Below are positions 50,142 through 61,059 of a DNA stretch of 64,000 nt, piece by piece. Position 1 is the stretch's first letter. Every line of letters starts with the position of its first letter. Source of the DNA: Combretum micranthum (lineage: Eukaryota; Streptophyta; Magnoliopsida; Myrtales; Combretaceae); assembly GCA_024138025.1 (NCBI GenBank), contig JAMXBD010000208.1, positions 124,001 through 188,000 of the forward strand. The letters run 5' to 3'. Below the pieces are notes generated by a model. The model saw only the letters and a list, made by a program, of their open reading frames with translations. It had not been told where the DNA came from and did not search any database. A program made the position numbers and the translations under genes.

Positions 50142-53100
50142 TTATAAATTACAACAGATAAAATTAATTGATAAGAAAATTCTATTGTTTTTTTCCCAAC
50201 TAGTATTGCTAAGGTTTACTAAACTCATTTCCCTTTCTTCTTGGCATGGGAGGTTCAGGCTCTTTTCTATTGTTATTCCCTCCTCTTCTTCCTCTACCTC
50301 TACCTCTACATTTCTTTTGGTTGGTGGATTGAGAAGGGGTAACTCCTTTTTGTTTTTCTTCCATTTTAGCTTCTCTTTTAAAATGTTCGAGTTTTTGTGC
50401 ATAGTGTTCATCATTCTTTTCTTATTCTAATTTGCACCTTATTTCCTCTCCTATTCGTTTCTATTCTTCCTCATGCACACTACTTTCCAAGAAGCTTTCA
50501 TCATAATCTTGGTCATTATAATCTTGTTGTGCTTCTTAGACTATTCGAGCTTGAGCCTCTTCTTTGTAGGTCTTCATCCTACGTTTGACAGCATCCATCA
50601 TGGCTTGTATAGTAGTGTTGTCATCTATGTTTGATGATTCTTCTGCTTTAGGAAGAGGGTCTCCTCTATCCAACTTAGCTGGATCAAGAGTCACTGGGGT
50701 TTCTGTTTGAATACACCCCTCTTCTTGATTTGTGTATTTACTCTTTTTGAGAGTTTATAGCTGCTCCTGCTTCCTCTTTGTCCCATTACTCTTAGAGCTC
50801 TCGAGCAAGCTCTTCGTCATTCTTCTCTTGTTCTAATACCTTTGGATGCTTTTGGATATAGCCTTGATGCTTTCTTTCTTACATCAAAAAGGCTTCTTTT
50901 TCTTTCTCCTCCTCAGTTCTTGGAGATCCAATTGGTTTCCTAACTACTACCTTCTGTCTCTCCTCTTCCAGCCATTGCTCATATTTCTTTTGTTGAGCCA
51001 TGCTTTCTTGAAACCCTTGTATATCATCTACAACAAAGGTTTCCCCATTGAAGTCAACCCATCCTTCATCCAGGGTTTCTGTAGCAAGCTCAATCAAGAG
51101 ATCTGGTACTAACTCATTCAACATAATATCTATTGCAAGTTTGAAACAATCATTTGCAATTGTCTGTATAACTGCAACATTTATCTCTTGAATTATATCC
51201 TCGTCCTTATTGATTTCTTCTTCTAAAGTTTAGATTATGAGCTTGTCGATGGCTTCAAAGATCTTTACTTCTTCTTTAAGAACTTCATCAGAAGGTATCT
51301 ACAAACCTATTCTTTCATAAAATGATTGGTCAAAGGGCTCTCCTAAACAAACATTGTCAACAATTGCTGGTGCTCCCTCTACCACAATGGCACATACTTG
51401 TTCGCAGATGAAAAGGAAGATATCTTCACTTTCTGCCTTCTCTTGCATCACAATTTCATCGGTAGATTCCCTCATAGCTTTGTCTATCTTAGCATCTAAG
51501 GCATCAAACTCTTCTTTAATGGGTAAGGAATTTAAATCAATTCCTTTATTCACCCTCATTATGGCAGCTTCATTGGAGATATGGGCAACATGTTTTGCTT
51601 CCTCCACTCAGGAGGCTTAGCTTGGATTTTTCATCAGTAATCTTGACTGAAGCATCTTCTGAGACAAGCTCTATCATTGCTTCAACTATTAGTAGTTGTG
51701 TTGGATCAGCTTCAACTTTCTCATTAGGAGAGATGGATGTAAAATTCTCATTTGAGTCATCAGGGAGGATCAATTTCCTTCTTTTGGGTGAGGGTTCCTT
51801 GGTTTTCGTTTTAGTATAGGTTTTGGGTAATGTGGGAACAAGGATTAATTGTGTTTCGGGGTGGAAAGTGGTTTCATTATCCTCACAAATATTGTGGGCA
51901 GGTGACTCGGCTAACTATTGGGTAGGGTCTGTGTTTAGAAGTTGTGTTTGGGATAATGTGTGTGTATAAGTAGGTGAAGGAAGGAAATGTGGTGGTGATT
52001 GTTTGGCATCATTGTCATCATTATCATGATTATTATCAAGATGTGACTCTACCAAAATTGGGGTTGAAGATGGTGGTTCTGATTATGTAGGTTGTGGCAG
52101 AAGCTTTGAAACTACTTCAAAAATGTTACTCATCATCTTCTTCAAGTCATCCATACCCTCTTTTATACTTTTCTCCAAGTCTGATAGCCTTCCCTTCATC
52201 TTATTCACTTCATTTTGTAAGCTGTGGAAGCTTACTATCGAAGGTTGTTGCATTGCTTTTGATGCAGAAGCTTCATATGCAACTGGTAGTTGCACTTCCT
52301 ATTGTTGCTTATGTAAATGTTGATCAGCTGGTTCTGGGATAGTTTGCGGCTCATCAGCTTGTTCAGTGGGTATAATTGGCGCTTGAAGATGCTGGAGCCT
52401 ATTGTTTCTAGTACAGTACCCACTTCTGCTAATCTCCAATCCCTGAAGGACTTCTTTTGCAACTCTTATAACTGTAAACTACGTCTGTTGGCCCTTGTTT
52501 TGGCCAAATTCCTAAATTTTTCAGGATTTAAGTAATCAGGCCACCCAAAAATATTCCTTTACAGTTCAACAAGGCTTGATACTTCAATCTATAAGCAAAT
52601 AACAAGCCTACGTTTATCTTTATACGGTGTAATTCTGCTTCAGCAACTGTGGATCCTCCTTTTAACTTTGAAAAATATGCTTTTGATTAGCATATAGTGC
52701 AACATTCTAGGACTTTTGTTCTTAAACTTAAATCTAGTGGTTCTAGAAGGAACAAATCTTCCTTCTATCTCTTCAACAACAAAACTTTTAAAATCTACTT
52801 CGCGTATCTCTAAAGGCAACTCCTGAAACTCCGACTCATCGAAATGTTCTTCATCATCATAAAAACCCATAGCAAAAATGAGCTTCTTGACTGAAACTTT
52901 TTTATACTCTCCAAATGCATAAAATTTGACCATACTACCCAAGCTGGGTACTTCTCCTTCCATCTTTAAGCTAGCCATAAAAGCTAAAGATACTCCAGCA
53001 TATGCTTCTTCTCTAATCTCAAAAACTCTTCTCCATACAGGATTTTCCAAGAATCTCTCAAAATCATATTTCATCCCATAATTCTCCAACAAATTCCAAT

Positions 53101-53234
53101 TCAACACAACATTTTCTACAATCTTCTTCTGAGTGAAAAAAAAGATAAAAAAATTTCTTCCTATCTTCAACAGATAAATTCTCAAGAGTACAAGTACTTA
53201 CTTGGGGGTAGGTTTGTCTTCTTCTTGGTGCCAT
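50142..53234 (-). pseudogene. Athila env-like (ORF-1/plant transposon protein) gene, broken
   Basis: The likely start is the ATG at 53232-53234 (MAPRRRQTYPQ). After a frameshift near 53130, in a run of A, the segment 53110-52640 encodes the conserved N-terminal domain seen in env-like ORFs of Athila elements: YDFERFLENPVWRRV, SLGSMVKFYAFGEYKK, EEIEGRFVPSRTTRFKF, HYMLIKSIFF. Further frameshifts follow. The rest is acidic and helical: a predicted coiled segment at 52235-52100 (LQNEVNKMKGRLSDLEKSI), a basic cluster (PSPKRRKL) near 51780, and Glu-rich stretches at 51600-50880. Total span is about 1030 codons. I see no clear signal peptide or membrane anchor, so an envelope role is not supported by sequence. 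Confidence 0.65.
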
Positions 53235-54273
53235 TTTTCTGCAAAAATTACATTGCATAAGTTCAAAAATGTTTACTCAAAATTAAAGCAAATTACTCCC
53301 ATTTTATTTTTCTTGATCTAAAATATTGGCATTTTGAATAATAAGAAACAAACTAGGGTTTTAACAAAAAAAATGGGTTCGAAAAGAAAATGAAGTTTGC
53401 GACTAATTACACAAAGTTTCAAGAATGAAAATGCTTTACAAACTATATCGTGTTTTTATACGAGCATTTGAAAAGCCCTAAAAATTCAAACGTAATGTAT
53501 ACTTTGATAAAGCAGTAAAAATAGAAAGAGATGATAGAAATGAACATACCTTAACAGATTAATACTTTGAATGTTGGAAAGGTCTGGTTTTGGTGAGTTT
53601 CTTGATGAATGCAGGGTGTAAGAGCGAAAAATTCTTTATCGAGTGTAAGAACAATGTTTTTCTTGAGTGCAGTTTCTTTTTACTTTTTAGGTTTTAAGAA
53701 CATCAAAGTCCACGTTAGTCTTGACAGATAAATTTATTAATAATCTATGTGCATGAGGAATAAAAGAATTAAAGAATAAAAGACACTAGATTTAAAAAGA
53801 AGTTGTGGCTTATTTTAAAGAATTTAAGAATGCGAGGGTTAAAACTTATTTATTTATTTACAAAAAGGATATCTAACATTGTCGGTGCTCATTGTCAAGG
53901 GCTCTACTAAAGGGCTCGATATTTTATTTTTACCATATAAAGAATTTTCAAGGCTTAAATTTGTACCTGAAAAATCATTCTGTAGTACACAAAAATAACA
54001 TAGAACATCATTCATACTTAAACACGATCTTCATTCTCATTAGAAACAGGATTTTTTTTTTTTACAATCTATAAAAAACATCAAACAGACCCCAAAAACA
54101 TCCTTCAAACTGATACAGAAAAAGGTATTTAGAAAGATATCCACAAACAGCTCAGGACAACTTTCATCCTATCCACTCAAACTATCCCAAAACATCCAAC
54201 ATCATCTTCTCAAAAACAAAAACTAAACAAGAGACATGTATGCTAATCATCCTAAAAATCATCATTGCTTCGT

Positions 54274-55596
54274 TTAATCACGAGGGTTTGGCTCAGTATT
54301 CGAGGGTAAAGATCCTAAAGGTTTCTTTGAAAGCAGTTTGGAAATTTGGCCAAACTGGGTCTCTAAATTGTGAATTGTAGTAGTGTGGTTCCTCAAAGTG
54401 GTGCTATACTCTGTTGTCTAGCCTCAATAGCCTTAATAAACTAAGGAATTAATTCCTTAAGCGATTGTTTGTTTCCTTGATAGACACCTGACCTTGCATT
54501 GGTAGTTTTTGAAAATTAGGTGGGTTCATTTGTTGTTGAAAATTGTTGTTACGCCATCAGAAACTTGGATGGTTCCTCCAACCAGGATTATATGTGTTAC
54601 TATAAGGGTCATTTCTTTGACCATTAAAATTTGACACAAATACATAACATTCAGAGGTCATACCTTCAATATTTTGATCCAACACACTATCAACCATATT
54701 TATCTAATTCCTTCCTATAGACAAACTTTCAACTTTTCTACTCAGAGCCTCAATCTTTGCAATCAAATTAGACACAACATCAATTTCAAACACTCCTCCA
54801 GATTTTTCTTTCTTGACTTTAATTGATGACCATTGGTAATGGTTATTAGCCATATCCCCAAATAAATTTGAACATTCCTTAGGAGATTTATAATTCAGAC
54901 TCTCACCAGCAGCTGCATCAATCAATTGTCGTGTCCCATAATTCAATCTATTATAAAAAGTTTGTACCTTAGTCCAATTAGGTAATCCATGGTATGGGCA
55001 TCTCGCAAGCAACTCCTTCCATCTCTCGAAAGCTTCATACAAAGTTTTAGAATCCATTTGATGAAAAGAAGCAATGTCAGCTCTCAGCTTGGCTGTTCTT
55101 AAGGGTGGGAAATATTTCCTTGTGAATCCATCAGCCATTTGCTACCAAGTAGAGATGGAGTTTTTAGGAAGGCTTTCAGCCATTTCCTCGCCTTTCCTTT
55201 GAGGGAATATTGAAATAATCTAAGCTTAATTGCATCCTCAGACATACCATTGATTTTAAAAGTATAAAAAATCTCAAGAAACTGTTGCAAATGGCTATTT
55301 GGATCCTCATCATGCAAACCATCAAATTGAACCATCTGTTGCACCATTTAGATAACATTGGGCTTTATCTCGAAATTGTTTGCAACCACTCTGGGTCTGT
55401 TAATGTTTGTATTCGCTCCTTCTAGGGTGGGTCTGTAGAAATTTAGTATTGTCCTAGGCCGATTGACCTTAGGTTGATCTACTTCTTCTTGTAATTTACC
55501 CCTATTTTCATGGTCACCCTTTGACTTTTCTGGGTTTTCCTATCCTTTGTGGCTCTTGATCAAATGCAAACAAAATTTAATTTGACTCCTAGTCAT
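54274..55596 (-). pseudogene. Athila-type gag
   Basis: The minus frame starts at the ATG at 55594-55596 (MTRSQIKF). The N-terminal linker contains RPRVVANNFEIKPN, a stop lies just before MVQQMVQFDGL, and the capsid core follows: DPNSHLQQFLEIFYTFKING, AIKLRLFQYSLKGKARKWL. After a frameshift near 55140 it resumes with FTRKYFPPLRTAKLRADI and FERWKELLARCPYHGLP. The C-terminal part has NPGWRNHPSF and ends GSLPSNTEPNP at the stop at 54274-54276. This is the normal full layout of Athila Gag. It is followed by about 1 kb in which protease and RT would be expected but are not found. Confidence 0.85.
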
Positions 55597-55901
55597 AATC
55601 CTACATTTTTATTAAAAAAAATCAAAAAAGAAATAAGACAGAACAAACATATATACATATAGAATAAAAGAATAAATGAAAAAAATAAAAAAAATAAATA
55701 ACTGTACATGAAAGAAAATAAACATATATACAAAAGAAACGAAACAGGTTAGCAGAGGATATTTACAGAAACAAAAATATGTATAGAAAAATAAAAACAG
55801 ATATATACAAAAATATTTACAGGGTTAAAGGTTAGATTAACGAATGGATTAGCTTTCCAATATTGCCCTATTGGGCTTCATGTTAATGAATTCAACACCA
55901 T

Positions 55902-55919
55902 TCCTCGGCAACGACGCTA
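55902..55919 (-). other. Primer-binding site of tRNA-Asp type
   Basis: The minus strand reads TAGCGTCGTTGCCGAGGA, a decayed form of the TGGCGCCGTTGCCGGGGA site characteristic of Athila elements, four bases from the 5' LTR. At least three positions differ from the standard site. Confidence 0.8.
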
Positions 55920-55923
55920 GAAA

Positions 55924-57721
55924 TGCTTGCTCAATTTTTCTTGTTGTATTGTTGGAATTAGATTAAATCACAATTTCATAACACAACTAGAAGTTAAAGT
56001 TTTCAAAATTTATAAAAGCTAATTGTTCTTTTTCAACTTTGGTTTAGCGACTTCCAACAATCGTAGCAAGCGTACCTATCAAAGTAGCATAGGAAAAATT
56101 AGGTTGGTCCCAAGGGAATGGTAGCAACTATTGTACTTACAACCCGTCCATTATCTAACCAAAGAAAATCAGAAACTCATAAATGAAAAATAAGAAGTTA
56201 ACCTATGTTAATTGGGAAAATCTCACAAGCATTTACTAGGCAAAAGTAAAAGATAGATGTAACTTCTACAAAGTTAGCAGCCTAGGGTTCACTACACCAA
56301 TTCCTTATCAATTGATTTCTTAAGACAAAGCTTCTCTAGAAAAGCTGTTGATTGGGATAATTACACCGCCGGATCCACTAATGTAGGCTAAAGCTTCTTT
56401 CGAAGTCAATAGTTCTAGATTTAGATGATAGATCCGCATAAAGATTAAGAATCCTTTGTTTTGAAAACCCAACTCAATGAATTTTAAAACAATTGACAGA
56501 AAGTTTTCACCCATCCTCACACGAGGTAGTTAAGATCAAGTCCATTAGCAACCACAAATCTATTCAAAAAAATGATCTCTCGAGCTATTCAATTAAAATC
56601 AAATGTGGATCTAAAAGGGTGTACCACTCTCTTAAAACCTACAAATTGCAGTTCAAGTTACTAATTACAAACACTCAGTCAATTAACTTAAAAGCACATT
56701 TGAAATTAGTTGAATCAGGAATTTGATTCATGAACCCTAAGCTGTAGGAGATTATTTCTCCATGGAATTAATCAATAACGCACAAATTTGAAGAAATAAA
56801 ATCGATCCGAAAAGATAATTCACTTTGATTGCTCAGAAATTACAAACATAAAAAATTAAAATGATTTTACCCATAAAACTTTAGAGATTTCCAAAGTAAG
56901 AAGAAAACAGAAATTCTTTCGCCTTGAAATTCTCTAAAAACTATACTACGTTAGCTATGGTATATTTCTTGGTACCCCTCTTCCCCTCCCCTCCCCTCCC
57001 CTCCCCCCCCCCCGCCTCCCCTTACACACACACACACACACCAATGCATGCTTGCCCTTTATTTATAGGCTATAGGATACAGAAAGCATGATGGATTTTA
57101 TTTGACACGTGGTAGATTCTTTATAACGGAAAGGAAATTCTTTGTTACGCCGTGTTTAAATCGTTTACTCAATTATCGTAGGTCACATGAGAGCTGTAGT
57201 TGAGTGCTTGCAGAAAGAAGGAGTCCAGCTTGACACTTAAAACGCTTAAGAGTACTTGCGTTTTGTCCATTGCTCTATCGAGGGTTGAATTGAGGCAGTC
57301 GAGGCTCATATGGCTAATTCTCAAGGTAAAGAAAATGACGGTCAAAAGGCAACTGTCGAGGGTCGAATACGAGGCTCGACAGAAGCTTTTCTACAAATTG
57401 ATGCTCGATCTCCTCAAACAAAAGTAGAGAATCATGTCGAGGGCTCGAAGTTGAGACACGATAGATTACTTTTCCGATTTTTCTTTAAGTGTTTAGCCTC
57501 GATGATGAATTTTACAGGGCTCGATTGTTCTGATTTTAACTTTGTCTGCCGTTTTTGCACCAAATCTGATTTAAATACTTTAAATTTTGCTTTGTTGGAT
57601 TCTAGAAACTACAAAACAACAATTTTCATCAAAAGCACAGCTTTCATAGGAATTTTCTCCAAAATGAATAAAAATAAATTACGAATTCCTATGAAAATGA
57701 TGGAGTAAAATGAACTTATCA
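55924..57721 (-). repeat. 5' LTR of the Athila-type element (right copy)
   Basis: This is the partner of 46983-48711. It has expanded low-complexity DNA at about 56979-57042: a run of CCCCT repeats, a C run and a (CA)n run, where the other LTR has only a short C-rich tract. The candidate TATA box is at 57060-57067 on the minus strand. Confidence 0.88.
57060..57067 (-). promoter_or_regulatory. Candidate TATA box of the Athila 5' LTR
   Basis: TATAAATA on the minus strand lies about 660 bp into the LTR, conserved in the other LTR at 48049-48056. The C-rich and (CA)n expansion lies immediately downstream, around the expected transcription start. Confidence 0.45.
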
Positions 57722-57726
57722 ATAAT

Positions 57727-58348
57727 TCATTACAAAATCTTGGATGATAGAACATATAAAGGATTGTAATTATGAGAAAAATCCTTCAACTTATGATTTC
57801 TTTTCTTTATACTATCTAAGGTTCCTACTAACGACCTTTGTTTTCTAAGGTTCTTTAGAAATCTCTCTCAATTTTGTTCCTCCTTTCATTGATCAGACTA
57901 TTAATGTTCGATTATTTAGATTTCTTCATTCTTTTATTTGATTAATTAAGAATGGTAGAAAATCCTAGAGAAACAATTACCTACCTTAAGATTTTATGAG
58001 CATTCTCCAAGTAGAATAGAAAGTTGTTGAGGGCGAGCGGAGAGTTACTATTGTACATTTGGAGGAGATGAGAAAAAGGCGGTTATCATCCAAAATATAT
58101 GTTTCCACAAGGGTGTTCACGATCTGGTTAACTAGTCCATAACCTTATTTTTTGAACTTAATCATAATGATCAGTTTCTTAATATCTCGATCCTTAACTG
58201 GTTCATTATAAATGGTTAATCGTTTTAATGATTAACTGTTTTTTCTATTAATTTTTTTTAGTTTTCTGTTTTCAATCATTTAATGTAATGGTTTCAACAA
58301 AGTCAACAAATCTTATTTTTTATTATTTATCACACAATTTTTTTAATT
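57727..58348. other. Spacer with a possible hAT-like end
   Basis: No gene seen. At 58114 the phrase 'agggtgttcacgatctggtt' resembles the terminal style of hAT-derived MITEs, but no matching opposite end was found. Confidence 0.35.
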
Positions 58349-58364
58349 ATTACTACTACTACTC

Positions 58365-58424
<60 letters not shown>
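58349..58424. repeat. (TAC)n microsatellite
   Basis: About 25 units of TAC/ACT, with one CCT interruption near 58363. Confidence 0.95.
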
Positions 58425-58529
58425 TAAGAGCTAAAAAATGGAAAATCAAATTAAGGAAAATGGGAATAACAAATTGATGACGACTCACCTATGCCTAGTT
58501 CGCCACAATGAATTCAAGTACCTAGAGGC

Positions 58530-58715
58530 ATGATTACGCGATCTCGAGCTAAGAAACTTCGAGATGATTTCAATTGCTATTGCAAGAATTTTATAGAGGA
58601 TCAGTCGAAGCACATTAGATCAACTATGAAAAGCGAAACGAAGTTGTTCAACATTGTGGGACGAAATGGTGAAGATCCGACCAACTTCATTATATCAGAT
58701 AGTGCCAACGACTAA
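58530..58715 (+). pseudogene. C-terminal tail of a gypsy polyprotein
   Basis: The frame reads MITRSRAKKLRDDFNCY and ends with a stop at 58713-58715. The ITRSRAKKL phrase is typical of the extreme C-terminus of plant gypsy Pol in the same lineage as the element that follows. It lies upstream of an LTR, where such a tail would sit if this LTR were the 3' LTR of an element whose remaining internal part has been lost. No integrase precedes it. Confidence 0.6.
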
Positions 58716-58729
58716 CAAAATTAAAGTTG

Positions 58730-59345
58730 ACCCAAAGCTATCGGTTTTGGTCTCAACACTATCGGTCTTTAAAGTTTATGCCACCGGCTTATGGGTTTAC
58801 ACCATAGACCCTTAGCCGGTGTATAAACTGTACAGATTCAAGTTTCAGATCCAAGTTTCTAAAGGTCGCCCACTTTTGTAATAAAGCCCATCAATGTAGT
58901 TATTAAGGTCATCAACTTTGATTGTGTGACAAACATGTTTTATTTTGTGTCGTTTAGGTTTCCATTTGGCTAATATATGTAGTCTTTTGTATTTGTTTGA
59001 AAAACATATTACTTTTGATTATGGAAATCAATTGAGAGAAATTCTTCTCTTTGAGTTCTTTCAAGAGTTTGTGAAGTCTTTAAGAATTTGATATTCTTGT
59101 TGGGTTCTTCATTATACCAATGTTTTTTGTTGGTATTTCCTATAGGATCGAGATCTCTATATCAAAGTTCTTACGATTACTCAACCACTGGGTCAAGATT
59201 TTTCCATTAATTCATAGCAAGGTTCATGAAGTTCTCAGATCCACGGTCATGTGTCTGTTTTTGTTCTCGACATTCTATCAGGTCAAGGTCCACATATCAA
59301 TTCTTAGAGTATGAGAAATTGCAAAATTGTGCCAAGCACGCATCA
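58730..59345 (+). repeat. LTR of the second gypsy element (left edge uncertain)
   Basis: The right edge, CACGCATCA at 59345, is set by the primer site that follows. The left edge lies somewhere after the polyprotein stop at 58715; 58730 is a guess. The second LTR is outside the window, so the edges cannot be verified. Confidence 0.5.
58774..58828. other. Strong inverted repeat (hairpin)
   Basis: The left arm GTTTATGCCACCGGCT (58774-58789) and right arm AGCCGGTGTATAAAC (58814-58828) pair almost completely; the loop contains a smaller ATGG..CCAT pair. It lies near the start of the LTR, just after the polyprotein tail. Function unknown; it could be a terminator-like or processing structure or part of a small inserted element. 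Confidence 0.7.
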
Positions 59346-59348
59346 AAT

Positions 59349-59360
59349 TGGTATCAAAGT
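59349..59360 (+). other. Primer-binding site, tRNA-Met type, mutated
   Basis: TGGTATCAAAGT, two changes from the standard TGGTATCAGAGC, three bases after the LTR end. From here to 59987 the leader is noncoding, with A-rich and (TA)n tracts at 59500-59600. Confidence 0.75.
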
Positions 59361-59987
59361 AAGGCTTTATAATGATCACCCATCTAGGATGTTTTGAGAG
59401 CGGTAATTCAAAACCTTTACTCATATCATTTATATCTATTATTGATTTAAATCTTTTTGTTAAGTAGTTTGATTGATTTATTTATTCTTAGGGTTCTTGT
59501 TAAAAGAAAAATAAAAGAAAAGAAAAGCAAAAGAATATAAAAAAAAAAAAAAGAAAAGAGAAAGAAAAGGAATACATATATATACATATATATATATAAA
59601 GAAGAGAACAAATTTCTAGGAATTGTTTCTGTATAAAAAGAAAAAAAATTGAAGGAATTGATTTGTGTAAAAGGAAGCCACAAGTGGATTTGTGATCCAT
59701 CTCTATTTTTCTATTTCTTGGAGTATTTTGATCCTATTATATACTTATCAAGAATTGAAGTATCGCGAGGAACAATACAGGAAAGAAAATTTACAAATTG
59801 AGGTTACAAGCTCGATAAAGAACCATAGGACATAGGATCAAGCGGTAAGGTGGTAAGTGTATTATTGAGTTTATGTGATACACAAGGGTTGAGTGTCATA
59901 TATTGTGAGTGATACATGTGGGGGAGTGTAGTGGGGTTTATTTTCATTTTTATTATTATTTGTTTGGTTATCTCCTAACATCATAGG

Positions 59988-60990
59988 ATGTCAAGCATGT
60001 CAAAGAAGGAAGGGGAAGAGATTAGTGATATAGCTGAAATGTTAGAGATGTTGCAAGGATTGATGGGTGTAAATGAACTGCCTTGAACAGCAGAAATCAA
60101 AGGGAAAGCCAGATTCTAATGATGAACAAGATTATAGGATGCCTGCTAAGGCTAGAGTTAAGAGTAGTTCACAAGAGAACACTGGTCGAAGAGGTGAGAA
60201 AATTTATACTAACTTGAATTCTATAAAATTCAAGATTCTACCTTTTTAGGGCCACAGTGACCCATTTACTTATCTGGAGTGGGAGCGCAAAATTGAGTTG
60301 ATCTTTGCCTGTCACAATTACTCAGAGGAGAAAAAGGTTAAATTGGCTGTTGTAGAATTCAGTGGATATGCCAATATTTGGTAGAATCAACTTGCCCTTA
60401 ATAGAAGAAGAAATTTAGAGGAGCCAATTAGCACATGGAGAGAATTGAAGTAGATCATGAAAAAAGAAAAGTTTTTTCCTTCACATTACTATAGGAGATT
60501 ACAGTTACAGGGACTCACATAAAGAAGTAGAAGTGTAGAAGAATATTATATGAAAATGGAAACACTCATGATGAAGATTGATGTAAAGGAGGAGGATGAA
60601 GCAACTATGGCTAGATTTTTGAATGGGTTGAATAGGAACATTGTAGACAAGATAGAATTGCACCATTTTATGGAGTTAGAACAAATGTACCAGATGACAC
60701 TAAAATTCGAGAGACAACTCAAGAGGAAAGAAAATATAGTTATGGAGGTTCTTCTTCTACCTCATGGAAGAAAAATTGGAAGAGGGAGGATAGCGAGTGC
60801 AAGAAAGGAAAATCAACCTAAGCTACGCCTAAGGAGGAAACTCCTAGTAAAACCAAAGGTAAGCCTAAATCCCAATCTCGTTTGAGTGGATTACATTGTT
60901 TTAGGTGTAATGGTGTTGGACACATAGCTTCTCAATGCCTTAATAAGCAAGCTATGATTGCCTTAGGCAATGACAAATATAAGGCGGCTA
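59988..60990 (+). pseudogene. gypsy gag of the second element
   Basis: The start is an ATG at 59988 (MSSMSKKEGEEISDIAEM). The capsid core runs from about 60230: FKILPF, stop, GHSDPFTYLEWERKIELIF, then VEFSGYANIW, stop, NQL. The open part at 60550-60885 carries the late capsid helices. The zinc knuckle CFRCNGVGHIASQC is at 60896-60937 with canonical spacing. The stops replace residues that are usually Gln or Trp in this family. Confidence 0.78.
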
Positions 60991-61059
60991 GCGAGAGTGA
61001 ATAAGATGATGATGACATGCTTAAGTTAGAGGATGTTACTGACAATGAGGAGGAGGATA

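Larger units (their letters stand above)
46983..57721 (-). mobile_element. Athila-type gypsy derivative lacking pol
   Basis: The element is 10.7 kb with LTRs of about 1.73 and 1.80 kb and a perfect 5-bp duplication ATAAT (46978-46982 and 57722-57726). Orientation is minus: the tRNA-Asp-type primer site lies next to the right LTR. In transcription order it has gag (55596-54274), about 1 kb without recognisable coding, then a large env-like reading frame (53234 to about 50142), then a 3' untranslated part with a tandem duplication. Protease, RT, RNase H and integrase are absent. The primer type, Gag and env-like N-terminal domain are typical of Athila. LTR divergence is clearly greater than in the copia or LARD elements. 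Confidence 0.87.

Noticed and set aside
50071..50430. 119-codon + strand frame and several other + strand frames between 50 and 52.4 kb
   Set aside because: These are antisense shadows of the Glu-rich env-like coding region on the minus strand; their Ser/Phe/Leu-rich composition is what the complement of such coding gives.
50142..53234. Env-like gene considered as a viral envelope gene
   Set aside because: No convincing signal peptide, membrane anchor or fusion-type segment is visible; the N-terminal domain matches the plant transposon protein of Athila elements, so I describe it only as env-like by position.
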